DNA from: an uncultured Methylococcaceae bacterium
GTDB lineage: Bacteria > Pseudomonadota > Gammaproteobacteria > Methylococcales > Methylomonadaceae
Assembly: GCA_903905335.1 (NCBI GenBank)
Contig: CAIVGC010000247.1
Location: forward strand, 1 to 37,183
Direction: 5' to 3'
DNA length: 37,183 bases
Numbering within the stretch: position 1 is the first letter of the stretch; each line of letters opens with the position of its first letter. Below, one piece after another: positions 9,647 to 18,670 of this stretch. Under the pieces are notes generated by a model. The model saw nothing but the letters and a program-made list of their open reading frames with translations, did no database searches and was not told the DNA's origin. Both the position numbers and the translations under genes were made by a program.

Positions 9647-9648
9647 AC

Positions 9649-10353
9649 TTATGAAATATTTGTAACGATCTCTATTTCTTCTTTAAATGCCTTAATATCC
9701 CTAGCGGGTCCTAAGACCACTAAAACGTCACCGATGTTTAAAGTATGATCCTTTTCATCCATGACAAAATGTAAGTTGTCGCCAGATACCTTATCAACGA
9801 CACCGATAAGAATCAAATTATAAGTGCCCGCTAATAGTAAGGCGCTAGTTTTAGTTTGTTCTAAGGAAGAATTTTTAGGGATTTCTACTTGTGCGATATG
9901 TAAATCATGGCGACCAAAAACAGTATTATCTAAGATGTCGGTAATATCAGGTTTGGCCAACATGTCGTGGGTTTTTCTACCACAAATCTCATAAGGATCA
10001 ATAATCTTATTAGCGCCAGCGGCCAGCAATTTTTCTGCTGATTCTGGATCGTCAACAATAGCAATGATAGTCAGTTCGTCATCAAGGGCGCGTGCGGAAA
10101 TCGTTAAGAAGACATTGTCAGAATCTTTAGGATAAAAACAAAAAAGAATGTCAATGTTCTCCCCGATACCAACTGATTTAATAGCTTCATCATTTCTAAA
10201 GTCTATGACTTTAGTATCAAAGCCTTGCTCGGCAACTAATAGCGCTTCGGCATCATTTTTTACAATAAAAACATAGCTATGTTGTTCTTCATTTAACTGC
10301 TTGATCACTTCTAAAGACATAATGCTATAACCGAATACGGCAATACGTTTCAT
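9649..10353 (-). CDS. Soluble RCK/TrkA-N domain NAD-binding protein
   Basis: TrkA-N fold (KRIAVFGYSIMSLEVIKQL), IVDDPESAEKLLAAGANKIIDPYEICGRK and TrkA-C region DVLVVLGPARDIKAF. Confidence 0.82.
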   Translation of the reverse strand: MKRIAVFGYSIMSLEVIKQLNEEQHSYVFIVKNDAEALLVAEQGFDTKVIDFRNDEAIKSVGIGENIDILFCFYPKDSDNVFLTISARALDDELTIIAIVDDPESAEKLLAAGANKIIDPYEICGRKTHDMLAKPDITDILDNTVFGRHDLHIAQVEIPKNSSLEQTKTSALLLAGTYNLILIGVVDKVSGDNLHFVMDEKDHTLNIGDVLVVLGPARDIKAFKEEIEIVTNIS

Positions 10354-11996
10354 CGTTTAGACTCCTTAGGTCTGCTGTTCTTAAGCTGTTCGCGAAAATA
10401 TACAATGCCGATTTCTCGGCCTAATACTACTAATAGATCGCCTGGTCGCAAGATAAAAAAAGACGGCGGATTAAAATAGAAGTGTTGGTTTTTTAAAGCA
10501 TAGCTGTTTTTATGTTTCCTATGGGCAGGGTTAGTGCTGACGACACCAATTAGCATTAATTTCTTACGTTCAAAATCAAGTTCAGCAATGGTAATGCCAT
10601 CGATCATAGAGCCGGTATAGACGGGTAAGGTTTCCATAATGAACTGCTTTTCTTCTCGGATAACACCCAAAATAGCTTCAAAGGCCACGGGTTTTCCTAT
10701 GTATTGAGCAACCACTAAAGCAGCAATTTCAAAGGGTTGTATGACGTTATCAGCGCCGGCTTGATAAAGTTTTTTTACGTTTTTCGGATTGTTCGCGCGA
10801 GAAATAATACGAATGGATGAATTAAGATAGCGACTGGTCAGGGTAATATAGACATTGACTACATCATCTCCGGTAGTACAAAGCACAGCCGAGGCTTTTT
10901 GTTTAATGCCGGCATTAATAAGCACATCATTTTTACTGGCATCGGCATGAATAACTAAATAACCTAAGTGCCTAGCGTTCATGGCATTGATTTCATTATT
11001 ATCAATAATGATGAAATGCTGTTGGTGTTTTTCTAATTGCTTAGCAATGTGCTGGCCTACACGGCCAAAGCCGCAAATAATAACAAAGCTTTTATAACGG
11101 TTGAGTTCGGCATAAATGCTACTCTCGCGTAGACCATGCATTCTATCGTTAACCGCCGAAACGATAATAGAGATTAAGAATGACAATACACCAAAACCAG
11201 TCAAGATGAGTCCTATCGCTACTAAACGGCCTCCGGTGGTTTGAGGAGCAATATCGCCATAACCTACCGAAGTAACGGTGACTATCGACCAATACACGGC
11301 ATCAAATAAGTTGCCTACCTGCTGACCGTTCGCTGCATGTTCAAACAGATAAATGCCGATGCTACCGGTAAAGATCAAAAAACCTAAAAAAACCGCCAAG
11401 GTATAAAGTTCAAAACGTTTGCTATCCAGAACTTCGGCAAATAACCGTAGGCTTTTAAAATAGCGAAACAACTTGAATAGCCTAAAAATAAGTAAGGCTC
11501 TAAATAAGGTTAAGGAACGGAAGCTAGGTAAAATAGCCAGTAGATCAATAAGAGCCAAAGGTGTGAGCATGTGCTCTATTTTTTTTGCGACAATCAACTT
11601 AGCAACTTTGCCCCACTGCATAGGACGGTTTAAATAGAGGGCTTTGGCGTGATGCTTCAGTATGATGTGATGGACATCGTTATATAACCAAGCACGTAAC
11701 AAATACTCAAAAATAAACAAAGCAATTAAAATGTGTTCAAACATTCGCTCAAAACTGCTTGCAGGTGTATCGACTTCATCAATCAGTAAAAAAACGCTAA
11801 ACAATACGCTTACGATCATTATCTTATCAAAGCGAGATTTAAGTCGACTGTCAGGATCTTCTAATAAATGATAAAAAAATCGCTTAGTCTTTTTATAAGT
11901 CGACGAATGCTGTTGAAAAGTAACTAAGGTAAGGATAAGTTGGGTCAACATAATTCTGGCTCTATGTGAATCGTAGTGGGTAAATATTAAAAACAC
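10350..11996 (-). CDS. Ion transport (K+) channel with C-terminal RCK (TrkA-N/TrkA-C) domains
   Basis: Voltage-channel-like TM region, selectivity filter TVTSVGYGDIAP, then FVIICGFGRVGQHIAKQLEKH RCK; overlaps the downstream RCK gene by 4 nt. Confidence 0.88.
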   Translation of the reverse strand: MFLIFTHYDSHRARIMLTQLILTLVTFQQHSSTYKKTKRFFYHLLEDPDSRLKSRFDKIMIVSVLFSVFLLIDEVDTPASSFERMFEHILIALFIFEYLLRAWLYNDVHHIILKHHAKALYLNRPMQWGKVAKLIVAKKIEHMLTPLALIDLLAILPSFRSLTLFRALLIFRLFKLFRYFKSLRLFAEVLDSKRFELYTLAVFLGFLIFTGSIGIYLFEHAANGQQVGNLFDAVYWSIVTVTSVGYGDIAPQTTGGRLVAIGLILTGFGVLSFLISIIVSAVNDRMHGLRESSIYAELNRYKSFVIICGFGRVGQHIAKQLEKHQQHFIIIDNNEINAMNARHLGYLVIHADASKNDVLINAGIKQKASAVLCTTGDDVVNVYITLTSRYLNSSIRIISRANNPKNVKKLYQAGADNVIQPFEIAALVVAQYIGKPVAFEAILGVIREEKQFIMETLPVYTGSMIDGITIAELDFERKKLMLIGVVSTNPAHRKHKNSYALKNQHFYFNPPSFFILRPGDLLVVLGREIGIVYFREQLKNSRPKESKR

Positions 11997-12005
11997 GCTA
12001 TATTC

Positions 12006-12055
12006 GACGTCCCAGCATGGACTGCCGGGATCCAGAGTACATGGATGTACCCATC
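12006..12055 (-). repeat. Dispersed repeat copy A (inverted relative to 15818-15870)
   Basis: Reverse complement tgatgggtacatccatgtactctggatcccggcagtccatgctgggacg closely matches 15818 tgatgagtacatccatgtgctctggatcctttgcaatccatgccgggatgacg. Confidence 0.7.
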
Positions 12056-12135
12056 ATATGTAGATAGTGCTTATTATTAATTTATTTTGTCAGCTTATTG
12101 ATGCTACTTATTGCCATTCAGGGCAACTGATTTCC

Positions 12136-12164
12136 GGCACAAATCTGTCGGGAACAGATTTGCC
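12136..12164. repeat. Hairpin-forming repeat segment (GGCACAAATCTGT / ACAGATTTGCC)
   Basis: Imperfect inverted repeat in the same intergenic repeat island, followed by a further ccatgccggaatgacg segment near 12207. Confidence 0.5.
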
Positions 12165-12299
12165 TTTACCCGAGGGGCGTTATACAGGATAGCATGACGT
12201 GAATCCATGCCGGAATGACGGCGCGATTGGTTTGTTAATATCGACTTATACATAAGTTCAGTGATGAAGCTACCCACTATAAATCATATGCAGCCATAA

Positions 12300-13082
12300 T
12301 TATTTAACTGCAATCACTAAAGCATTAACCTCTAAACGATGACTTAAGTTTATCTGCTTAAAACCTGCGTCAGCTAATTGTTGTAAGGCCAGCGCTGTAC
12401 GCATGATGTGGTTTTCTGATTCATCACTAAATAAATGAATAATCCAATGTTCTAAAGCATCGAGGCGATTGAGTTCGGTTAATACTTTAAAATAGCCGGC
12501 GACTTCGTTTTGAGTGTTGCGCGTATGGGCTCTTACATCATCTAATGCATAACGATCACCATTGATAAATTGTCCGTTGGGTTTTAATGCTCTAAAAATT
12601 TCAATGAGCACTTGTTTTCGATAGTTGGCTTCAAAGTTATGCAATGTGTAGGCTGAGGCTATCACATCAACGCTGTTATTGGTCAATGATTGTAAGGCAC
12701 TTAAGGCGTCTTGGTCGGAGAAGTTTAAGCGCCCTTCATTTACCCATTGTTGCAAGTTTTGTTTGGCTTGATTTTGCATAGTGGGTTCATTGTCGATGCT
12801 CAATAAGGTCAGTTGTTTATTGGCGGACAATATGGCTAAGCTGGTGATACCCGTACCGCCACCTAATTCAACAACGCTAATCGATTGAGAGTATTGTGCA
12901 CAAAACTCAGCAACTGATTCGCCAACTAAGCGACTCATTTCTGCAGCAAATGGACTAATTTGTTTTAATAGATAATAATCTTGACCGATAACACTTGAAA
13001 ATATTACATCATAAGGATTCGTGGGGGTGTTCTTGGCGGACATTGCCGTTGCATCTTGGGCGATAGTTAAGTCTTGATTCAT
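12300..13082 (-). CDS. Class I SAM-dependent methyltransferase
   Basis: Motif I SVVELGGGTGITSLAIL, motif II SVDVIASAYTLHNF, motif III FRALKPNGQFINGDRYALDD. Confidence 0.82.
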   Translation of the reverse strand: MNQDLTIAQDATAMSAKNTPTNPYDVIFSSVIGQDYYLLKQISPFAAEMSRLVGESVAEFCAQYSQSISVVELGGGTGITSLAILSANKQLTLLSIDNEPTMQNQAKQNLQQWVNEGRLNFSDQDALSALQSLTNNSVDVIASAYTLHNFEANYRKQVLIEIFRALKPNGQFINGDRYALDDVRAHTRNTQNEVAGYFKVLTELNRLDALEHWIIHLFSDESENHIMRTALALQQLADAGFKQINLSHRLEVNALVIAVK

Positions 13083-13266
13083 TATATCTCCAGAAATTGT
13101 TCATTTTAGAGAGACTCGTCTTTTAGCGCAAGGAACTGGCTTTACCTTAAACTTATTTTTTTGATAAATGATGGTCTCTTGGTCGGTGTTTTGCATTCTT
13201 TCATAATGAAATTAAATGCTTGAGAGCTTTATTTTTATTACATTATTGTTTGTTATCATCTTTATT

Positions 13267-13275
13267 TTATGCACA
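13267..13275 (+). promoter_or_regulatory. Candidate DnaA box TTATGCACA
   Basis: Exact match to TTATNCACA in the AT-rich intergenic region upstream of priA. Confidence 0.45.
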
Positions 13276-13456
13276 AGGTTAAGTAAAAAGTTCAATAAGC
13301 TGATATTGTTAGTGTTGTCGTTTTAATTAGATAGCGCGTTCAGTGTAACTTATTGATAATTTTTGATTAATTATAATTGCGCAATAGTTGGTCAATTTAA
13401 CTAAAACCTAGATAAGATCAGTATTTAGATGTGTTGAAAAGCACTTAGACACAGAT

Positions 13457-13479
13457 TTATCCACAGCTTCTGTGGGTAA
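13457..13479. promoter_or_regulatory. Palindromic DnaA-box pair TTATCCACAGcttCTGTGGGTAA
   Basis: Perfect consensus TTATCCACA facing TTACCCACA (reverse strand) with the arms forming a near-perfect palindrome, about 70 bp upstream of priA. Confidence 0.5.
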
Positions 13480-13548
13480 CTAAAATTCTCTTGTAGGTAT
13501 AACTACTTAGGTATAATTTCCTTCATTTAACAACTATATTTATCTAAT

Positions 13549-15768
13549 ATGAAATGTTGTGAAAAGCCGATCTTTAAAGTGGCTATCTCCATTCCTGTTT
13601 ACAGTTTATTTGATTATCTTGCGCCAGAAGGTGTCGCGTTAGATTCCATTAAGCCGGGAATACGAGTAGAAGTGCCTTTTGGTAAAGGCAAAAAAATAGG
13701 TTATCTATTAGAAATAGCTACACACAGCGAATTTGACCTCGCTAAGTTAAAACCTATTATTCGCGTTATTGATCTGTATCCCTTGTTATCTAATAAAGAT
13801 CTGCGCTTGTTACAGTGGGCTGCTAATTATTATCATCATCCTATCGGCGTGGTTATAGGTGCTGCATTTCCTGCGGCATTAAGGCAGGGCAAAATAATAT
13901 CGATTCAGCCGCAAAAACGCTATGCTTTGACAGACTTAGGGCTTGCAACGAGTAGCCAACAGTTACAACGTAGCCCTAACCAGTTGCGAGCGTTGGAAAA
14001 GTTTAAAAGTAGTGCAACGAGCCTGACAGAAGCCGAACTTAATGTATGGGAAGAAGGTTGGCGGCCTGCGATAAAGCAATTAATAACGAAAAAGCTCATA
14101 CAGCTAGCCTTGGCTGAAGGGAGCGTCACAAATGCTGGTGCATTAATTAGTAAGCCTGCTTTGCCAGCCAATGCTCAACAACAGGCAGCTATAGACGAAG
14201 TTTGTGGCAGTCTTGGTCAGTTTGATGTGTTTTTGTTGGATGGTGTAACGGGTAGCGGTAAAACAGAAGTATATTTACAGATCATTCAAAGTGTCTTAGA
14301 GCGAGGGCAGCAAGTTTTAGTTTTGGTGCCAGAAATTACGCTAACGCCCCAATTGGAAGAGCGCTTTAGGCAGCGTTTCGCGGTTGATATTGTCTTGTCG
14401 CATTCTAAGTTGACTGATAAACAACGTGCTGTCGCTTGGTTAAAAATGCAACAAGGACAAGGTTCTATTTTATTAGGTACGCGTTCGGCTTTATTTACGC
14501 CCTTAAAAAATCCAGGCTTAATTATTCTTGATGAGGAACATGATGCGTCATTTAAGCAACAAGAAGGTTTTCGCTTTTCTGCTAGAGACATTGCTGTGGT
14601 ACGAGGTCAGTTGTTACATATCCCAGTGTTATTGGGGTCTGCAACACCTTCGTTAGAAAGTTTACATAATGTTAATAAACAACGTTATCAGTTACTAGCT
14701 TTGCCAGTTCGTGCCGGTAAGGCCATAGTGCCGACCTTGCATTTATTAGATATTAGAAATAAACGTATGCAAGAAGGTTTGTCGGCTGCGTTATTAGAAG
14801 AAATACACAAAGCCTTAGCTAAGCAAGAGCAAGTGCTATTGTTTTTAAATAGACGAGGTTTTGCACCGACTTTAATTTGTCATGGTTGTGGTTGGGTGGC
14901 GCGATGTTATCGTTGTGATGCTAATTTGGTAATTCATGTTGATGAAAATTGCTTGCGTTGTCATCATTGCGCCAAAGAAGAAGTCTTGCTTAAACATTGC
15001 CCTGAATGCAAGGTGGGCGAATTAACGCCCTTAGGTCTAGGAACTGAGCGCGTAGAAAAAGTGCTAGCTGAATTATTTCCAGATAAGGTGGCTGTGCGTT
15101 TAGATCGTGATTCCACGCAACGAAAGGGCTCGCTAGAGGATTATCTTCAGCAAATTAATGAGGGCGAAGTCGACATTATTTTGGGTACGCAAATGCTTGC
15201 TAAAGGCCATCATTTCCCTAATGTGACTTTAGTAGCTATCTTAGATGTGGATAGCGGTTTGTTTAGTATAGATTTTCATGCGGCCGAAAAGTTAGCACAA
15301 ATGATTGTTCAAGTTTCAGGTCGTGCAGGACGTGCTGAAAAACGCGGTAAAGTTATTATGCAAACGCGGCAACCGGAACATCCTTTATTAGCCACCTTGA
15401 TTCAACAAGGCTATCAAAGTTTTGCAATTTCAGCGTTGGCTGAACGCAAACTAGCGTCGTTGCCACCTTTTAGTTATCAAGCTTTATTGCGTGTACAAGC
15501 CGCTGAATCGGATATGCCATCGATCTTCTTTCATGCGCTCACTGAGTTGATAAAAACACTGAACGCGCGGCATACGCAAATTTTAGGGCCTGTATCGGCA
15601 CCTATGGCTAGAAGAGCAGGGCAGTATCGTTATCAATTATTGTTTCAGAATAATCGGCGTAAAGAATTGCAACACTTTTTAGATGAATTAGTGCCGAAAC
15701 TAGCTGCGCTCAAGCAGGCTAAAAAAGTACATTGGACCTTGGATGTTGATCCTGTGGATTTGTATTAG
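13549..15768 (+). CDS. priA: Primosomal protein N' (replication restart helicase)
   Basis: 739 aa; Walker A DGVTGSGKTEVYLQ, DEEH box, zinc-binding cysteines CHGCGWVARCYRCDANL...CLRCHHC...CPECK, GTQMLAKGHHFPNVTLVAILDVD. Confidence 0.95.
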   Translation: MKCCEKPIFKVAISIPVYSLFDYLAPEGVALDSIKPGIRVEVPFGKGKKIGYLLEIATHSEFDLAKLKPIIRVIDLYPLLSNKDLRLLQWAANYYHHPIGVVIGAAFPAALRQGKIISIQPQKRYALTDLGLATSSQQLQRSPNQLRALEKFKSSATSLTEAELNVWEEGWRPAIKQLITKKLIQLALAEGSVTNAGALISKPALPANAQQQAAIDEVCGSLGQFDVFLLDGVTGSGKTEVYLQIIQSVLERGQQVLVLVPEITLTPQLEERFRQRFAVDIVLSHSKLTDKQRAVAWLKMQQGQGSILLGTRSALFTPLKNPGLIILDEEHDASFKQQEGFRFSARDIAVVRGQLLHIPVLLGSATPSLESLHNVNKQRYQLLALPVRAGKAIVPTLHLLDIRNKRMQEGLSAALLEEIHKALAKQEQVLLFLNRRGFAPTLICHGCGWVARCYRCDANLVIHVDENCLRCHHCAKEEVLLKHCPECKVGELTPLGLGTERVEKVLAELFPDKVAVRLDRDSTQRKGSLEDYLQQINEGEVDIILGTQMLAKGHHFPNVTLVAILDVDSGLFSIDFHAAEKLAQMIVQVSGRAGRAEKRGKVIMQTRQPEHPLLATLIQQGYQSFAISALAERKLASLPPFSYQALLRVQAAESDMPSIFFHALTELIKTLNARHTQILGPVSAPMARRAGQYRYQLLFQNNRRKELQHFLDELVPKLAALKQAKKVHWTLDVDPVDLY

Positions 15769-15817
15769 GGATTCATTAACTGCGTTTTATACTCGAATCA
15801 TTGGGGGTAATGTATTC

Positions 15818-15870
15818 TGATGAGTACATCCATGTGCTCTGGATCCTTTGCAATCCATGCCGGGATGACG
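15818..15870 (+). repeat. Dispersed repeat copy B
   Basis: See 12006-12055; about 50-bp similar sequence in inverted orientation. Confidence 0.7.
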
Positions 15871-15951
15871 ATTTATGGATAGTTGGACTTATATAAAATC
15901 AACTGCTTAGCATTATAATGATGCATCAACGAATTACAGAGTAGAAACACA

Positions 15952-17430
15952 ATGGGAATTATCAGAAAGCTAGCTACACAAACAGCTATTTATGGGCTTA
16001 GCAGTATTTTTGGTAGGTTCCTTAATTATCTGTTGGTGCCGCTGTATACCTACTATTTTTCAGCCGCCGAATATGGAGTGGTATCCGAATTTTATGCTTA
16101 CGCAGGCTTCTTTTCTGTGCTGTTACTGTTTGGCTTTGAAACTGGATATTTTCGCTTTCGCGATAAAGAGCATAGTGGTCAAGATTACGCCTACTCAACT
16201 GCGCTTATTTTTGTTGTCTTAGTAAACTTAAGTTTTTTTCTCTGTATCTGTTTGATTAATGCCAAGCTGTCAGCGGCATTACAGTACGCAAATCATCCTG
16301 AATATGTCTTGTGCTTTAGTTTAATCTTAGTTTTAGATGCAATATCGGCCATTCCTTTTGCTCGTTTGCGTGCAGAAAATAAAGCTTATCGTTTTGCTGG
16401 CATCAAAGTACTAGAAATAGCCGTAACTATTTTGCTGAGTTTATTTTTTATTATTTATTGTCCCAAGCTGTATGCAGAACAAAATTCAACTTGGTTAGGA
16501 ATTATTTATAATCCCAGTATAGGAATCGGTTATATCTTCATCGCTAATTTAGCGGCGAGTATCATTAAGTTTTTATTATTGTCGCCGCAATTAAAAGGTT
16601 TAGCTTGGGGATTTGATCGTCCATTATTTGTGCGCATGATTCGTTATTCAGCGCCGATGGTGATCATCGGTTTTGCGGGCATCATTAATGAAATGTTAGA
16701 TCGCGCCTTATTAAAGTATTTACTCCCCTATGATTTTCAAACCAATATGAAAATGCTGGGCATTTACAGCGCTTGTTATAAGTTATCAATCTTGATGACT
16801 TTATTCATTCAGGCCTTTCGTTACGCGGCAGAACCTTTCTTTTTTGCTTATGCAGATAAAGCCGATGCTCGCAGTGTATATGCCAAAGTCTTAAAGTTTT
16901 TTGTGATCTTTTGCGTATTTATCTTTTTGTTAGTGACTTTATTTATCGATTTCTTTAAATATTTTCTGGGCGATGAGTTTCGGGCAGGGCTTGAAGTTGT
17001 ACCTATCTTGTTATTAGCGAACTTATGTTTAGGTGTTTATGTCAATTTAGCTATCTGGTACAAATTAACCGACCGGACGTTAATGGGCGCTAGCGTATCA
17101 TTAGCGGGAGCGTTGTTGACTATAGTGCTTAATATCGTTTGGATACCCGTATGGGGTTATGTAGGCTCGGCATGGGCAACTTTGGTCTGTTATGCGGCTA
17201 TGGCAATAGTGTCTTATGGTTTAGGGCAATATTATTATCCTGTGGCTTATCCTATTAAGCGTATATTGGCTTATATTAGTTTGGGTGTGTTGCTTTATGT
17301 CGTTAAATTACAGTTGCCAGTGAATCTTGATGCACCGTCATGGTTATTGTCTTTAGAGCTGATGTCTTTATATCTTTTGCTCGTATTATTCTTTGAAAGA
17401 ACAGTACGGCCTGCTATCAATAATCGTTAA
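15952..17430 (+). CDS. Polysaccharide/oligosaccharide flippase (MATE/Wzx-like)
   Basis: 492-aa polytopic protein beginning MGIIRKLATQTAIYGLSSIFGRFLNYLLVPLYTYYFSAAEYG, typical of polysaccharide biosynthesis flippases. Confidence 0.85.
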   Translation: MGIIRKLATQTAIYGLSSIFGRFLNYLLVPLYTYYFSAAEYGVVSEFYAYAGFFSVLLLFGFETGYFRFRDKEHSGQDYAYSTALIFVVLVNLSFFLCICLINAKLSAALQYANHPEYVLCFSLILVLDAISAIPFARLRAENKAYRFAGIKVLEIAVTILLSLFFIIYCPKLYAEQNSTWLGIIYNPSIGIGYIFIANLAASIIKFLLLSPQLKGLAWGFDRPLFVRMIRYSAPMVIIGFAGIINEMLDRALLKYLLPYDFQTNMKMLGIYSACYKLSILMTLFIQAFRYAAEPFFFAYADKADARSVYAKVLKFFVIFCVFIFLLVTLFIDFFKYFLGDEFRAGLEVVPILLLANLCLGVYVNLAIWYKLTDRTLMGASVSLAGALLTIVLNIVWIPVWGYVGSAWATLVCYAAMAIVSYGLGQYYYPVAYPIKRILAYISLGVLLYVVKLQLPVNLDAPSWLLSLELMSLYLLLVLFFERTVRPAINNR

Positions 17431-17740
17431 AAACAGTCTTTTTTAGTTAAAAAACGTAGCTATCAAGGCGGTCATTGGTCTTCGTTTAGTTGCGGGACTG
17501 TATAATAATTGAATACATTAATTATTTAAATGAATGAAATTTATACGGTGCTGAGGGCTTAAGAAATCAGCCGAAAATTGATTTAAATTGTCTTCGTGAT
17601 TAGGCGATGTAGCGGTTTATTAAGGCTGGCGACAGAATTTTCGGCTAGTGAAATTTATTATTGCTGTCTAGGTTTTTTTTAAATTAGAACGCAGCTAGCA
17701 CTGGTTATTTTTGAACGGTGATTTTTTATAAAAAATAGTT

Positions 17741-17769
17741 TTGACACACCCTAACGTCTCATGATAAAA
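17741..17769 (+). promoter_or_regulatory. Candidate sigma-70 promoter for the 69-aa membrane protein
   Basis: Consensus -35 TTGACA, 17-nt spacer, -10 ATAAAA. Confidence 0.45.
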
Positions 17770-17801
17770 ATTGCCTCGTTGTTTTAATAAATTACGACAA
17801 C

Positions 17802-17846
17802 CTGTTCAAGAAAAGTTTATGTTGAACAGCCCTCTTGAGGAGAGGG
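17802..17846 (+). other. Structured 5' leader: two adjacent hairpins
   Basis: CTGTTCAA (17802-17809)/TTGAACAG (17822-17829), immediately followed by CCCTCT (17830-17835)/AGAGGG (17841-17846). Confidence 0.55.
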
Positions 17847-17882
17847 AATAATAAATATTAATAACTTATTGAGGATTTTAAA

Positions 17883-18092
17883 ATGGCTGAAGAACAAGAA
17901 AAAGATAACACTTGGGTAATCGTTGGCGTATCTATCGCTGCTATCGTACTTTTAGTCGTTATGTTGAAAAAAGACGAAACTAAACATTTGCAAAGTGGCG
18001 CAGTTCAATCTTTACAAGCAGAAACTTTCTCTAAAATTGAGAAAAGACATACCTCAAATAACAGCTCTGCTGAAGCTATTTCAGGTAAGTAA
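17883..18092 (+). CDS. Short single-pass membrane protein of unknown function (69 aa)
   Basis: MAEEQEKDNTWVIVGVSIAAIVLLVVMLKKDETK...; gagg RBS, upstream promoter-like sequence, downstream terminator. Confidence 0.75.
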   Translation: MAEEQEKDNTWVIVGVSIAAIVLLVVMLKKDETKHLQSGAVQSLQAETFSKIEKRHTSNNSSAEAISGK

Positions 18093-18101
18093 TTGCAGTA
18101 A

Positions 18102-18134
18102 CCCCCGTGAGGCTTGGCCGGCGGGGGTGTTTTA
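18102..18134 (+). terminator. Intrinsic terminator of the 69-aa ORF
   Basis: ACCCCCG...CGGGGGT stem followed by GTTTTATT, about 10 nt after the stop codon. Confidence 0.65.
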
Positions 18135-18391
18135 TTCCTCCATTAAAACTCGCACTACCTCTAATAGCTCGGTATTAAAAAAGCCGAAGTTTTCCTAAAT
18201 AAACAGTTTCTTTGGCTAGTTTTTAATAAAGTCATAGCTTATAAGTTTAATCATAAAATAGAACCCAAGGGAAAGATTGAATAAATTTCCTTAAAGCTGT
18301 TTTATGGATACTGAACAATTACTCGTTTTGATTAAAAATAAAGAGCTATACATTGATGCAGCATTGATGGTGTTTGCGGCGTTAGTGAGCC

Positions 18392-18592
18392 TTAACCCGC
18401 ACAAGAAGTTAGCCCAATAACGCTAAGTTTTAACGCTATTGGGCTAGCCTCCTGCTGCCTGTGTTTGGCATTACGACGATATTGGTTTTTATCAGCAAAT
18501 ATTTGGGCCTTATTAAACTGACGTGCGAACTTGGCTACGGGGTTTTGTATAGGAATACAATCTATTTTGTTTGGATTACTACGTTTTTTCAT
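18392..18592 (-). CDS. Small basic conserved protein (DUF7230-like)
   Basis: 66 aa MKKRSNPNKIDCIPIQNPVAKFARQFNKAQIFADKNQYRRNAKHRQQEA...; NPVAKFARQFNKA resembles a small conserved proteobacterial family; RBS AGAGG upstream. Family name is from memory. Confidence 0.5.
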   Translation of the reverse strand: MKKRSNPNKIDCIPIQNPVAKFARQFNKAQIFADKNQYRRNAKHRQQEASPIALKLSVIGLTSCAG

Positions 18593-18670
18593 GGTTTACC
18601 TCTTATAATAGTCAAAAGCCGATCTAATGGATGGGCGCAAATAGTGTACTACTCAGAGTGAAAAAAGCTT

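Noticed and set aside
13920-14591. Antisense ORFs 13920..14171 and 14286..14591 in priA
   Set aside because: Shadow ORFs opposite conserved priA codons.
18304-18420. 38-aa + strand ORF MDTEQLLVLIKNKELYIDAALMVFAALVSLNPHKKLAQ
   Set aside because: Short, without a convincing RBS; overlaps the end of the better supported minus-strand small ORF. Kept out for lack of support.
18411-18445. agcccaataacgctaagttttaacgctattgggct inverted repeat as an intrinsic terminator
   Set aside because: A strong stem, but no U-tract on the + side and it lies within the minus-strand ORF 3' end; function unclear.
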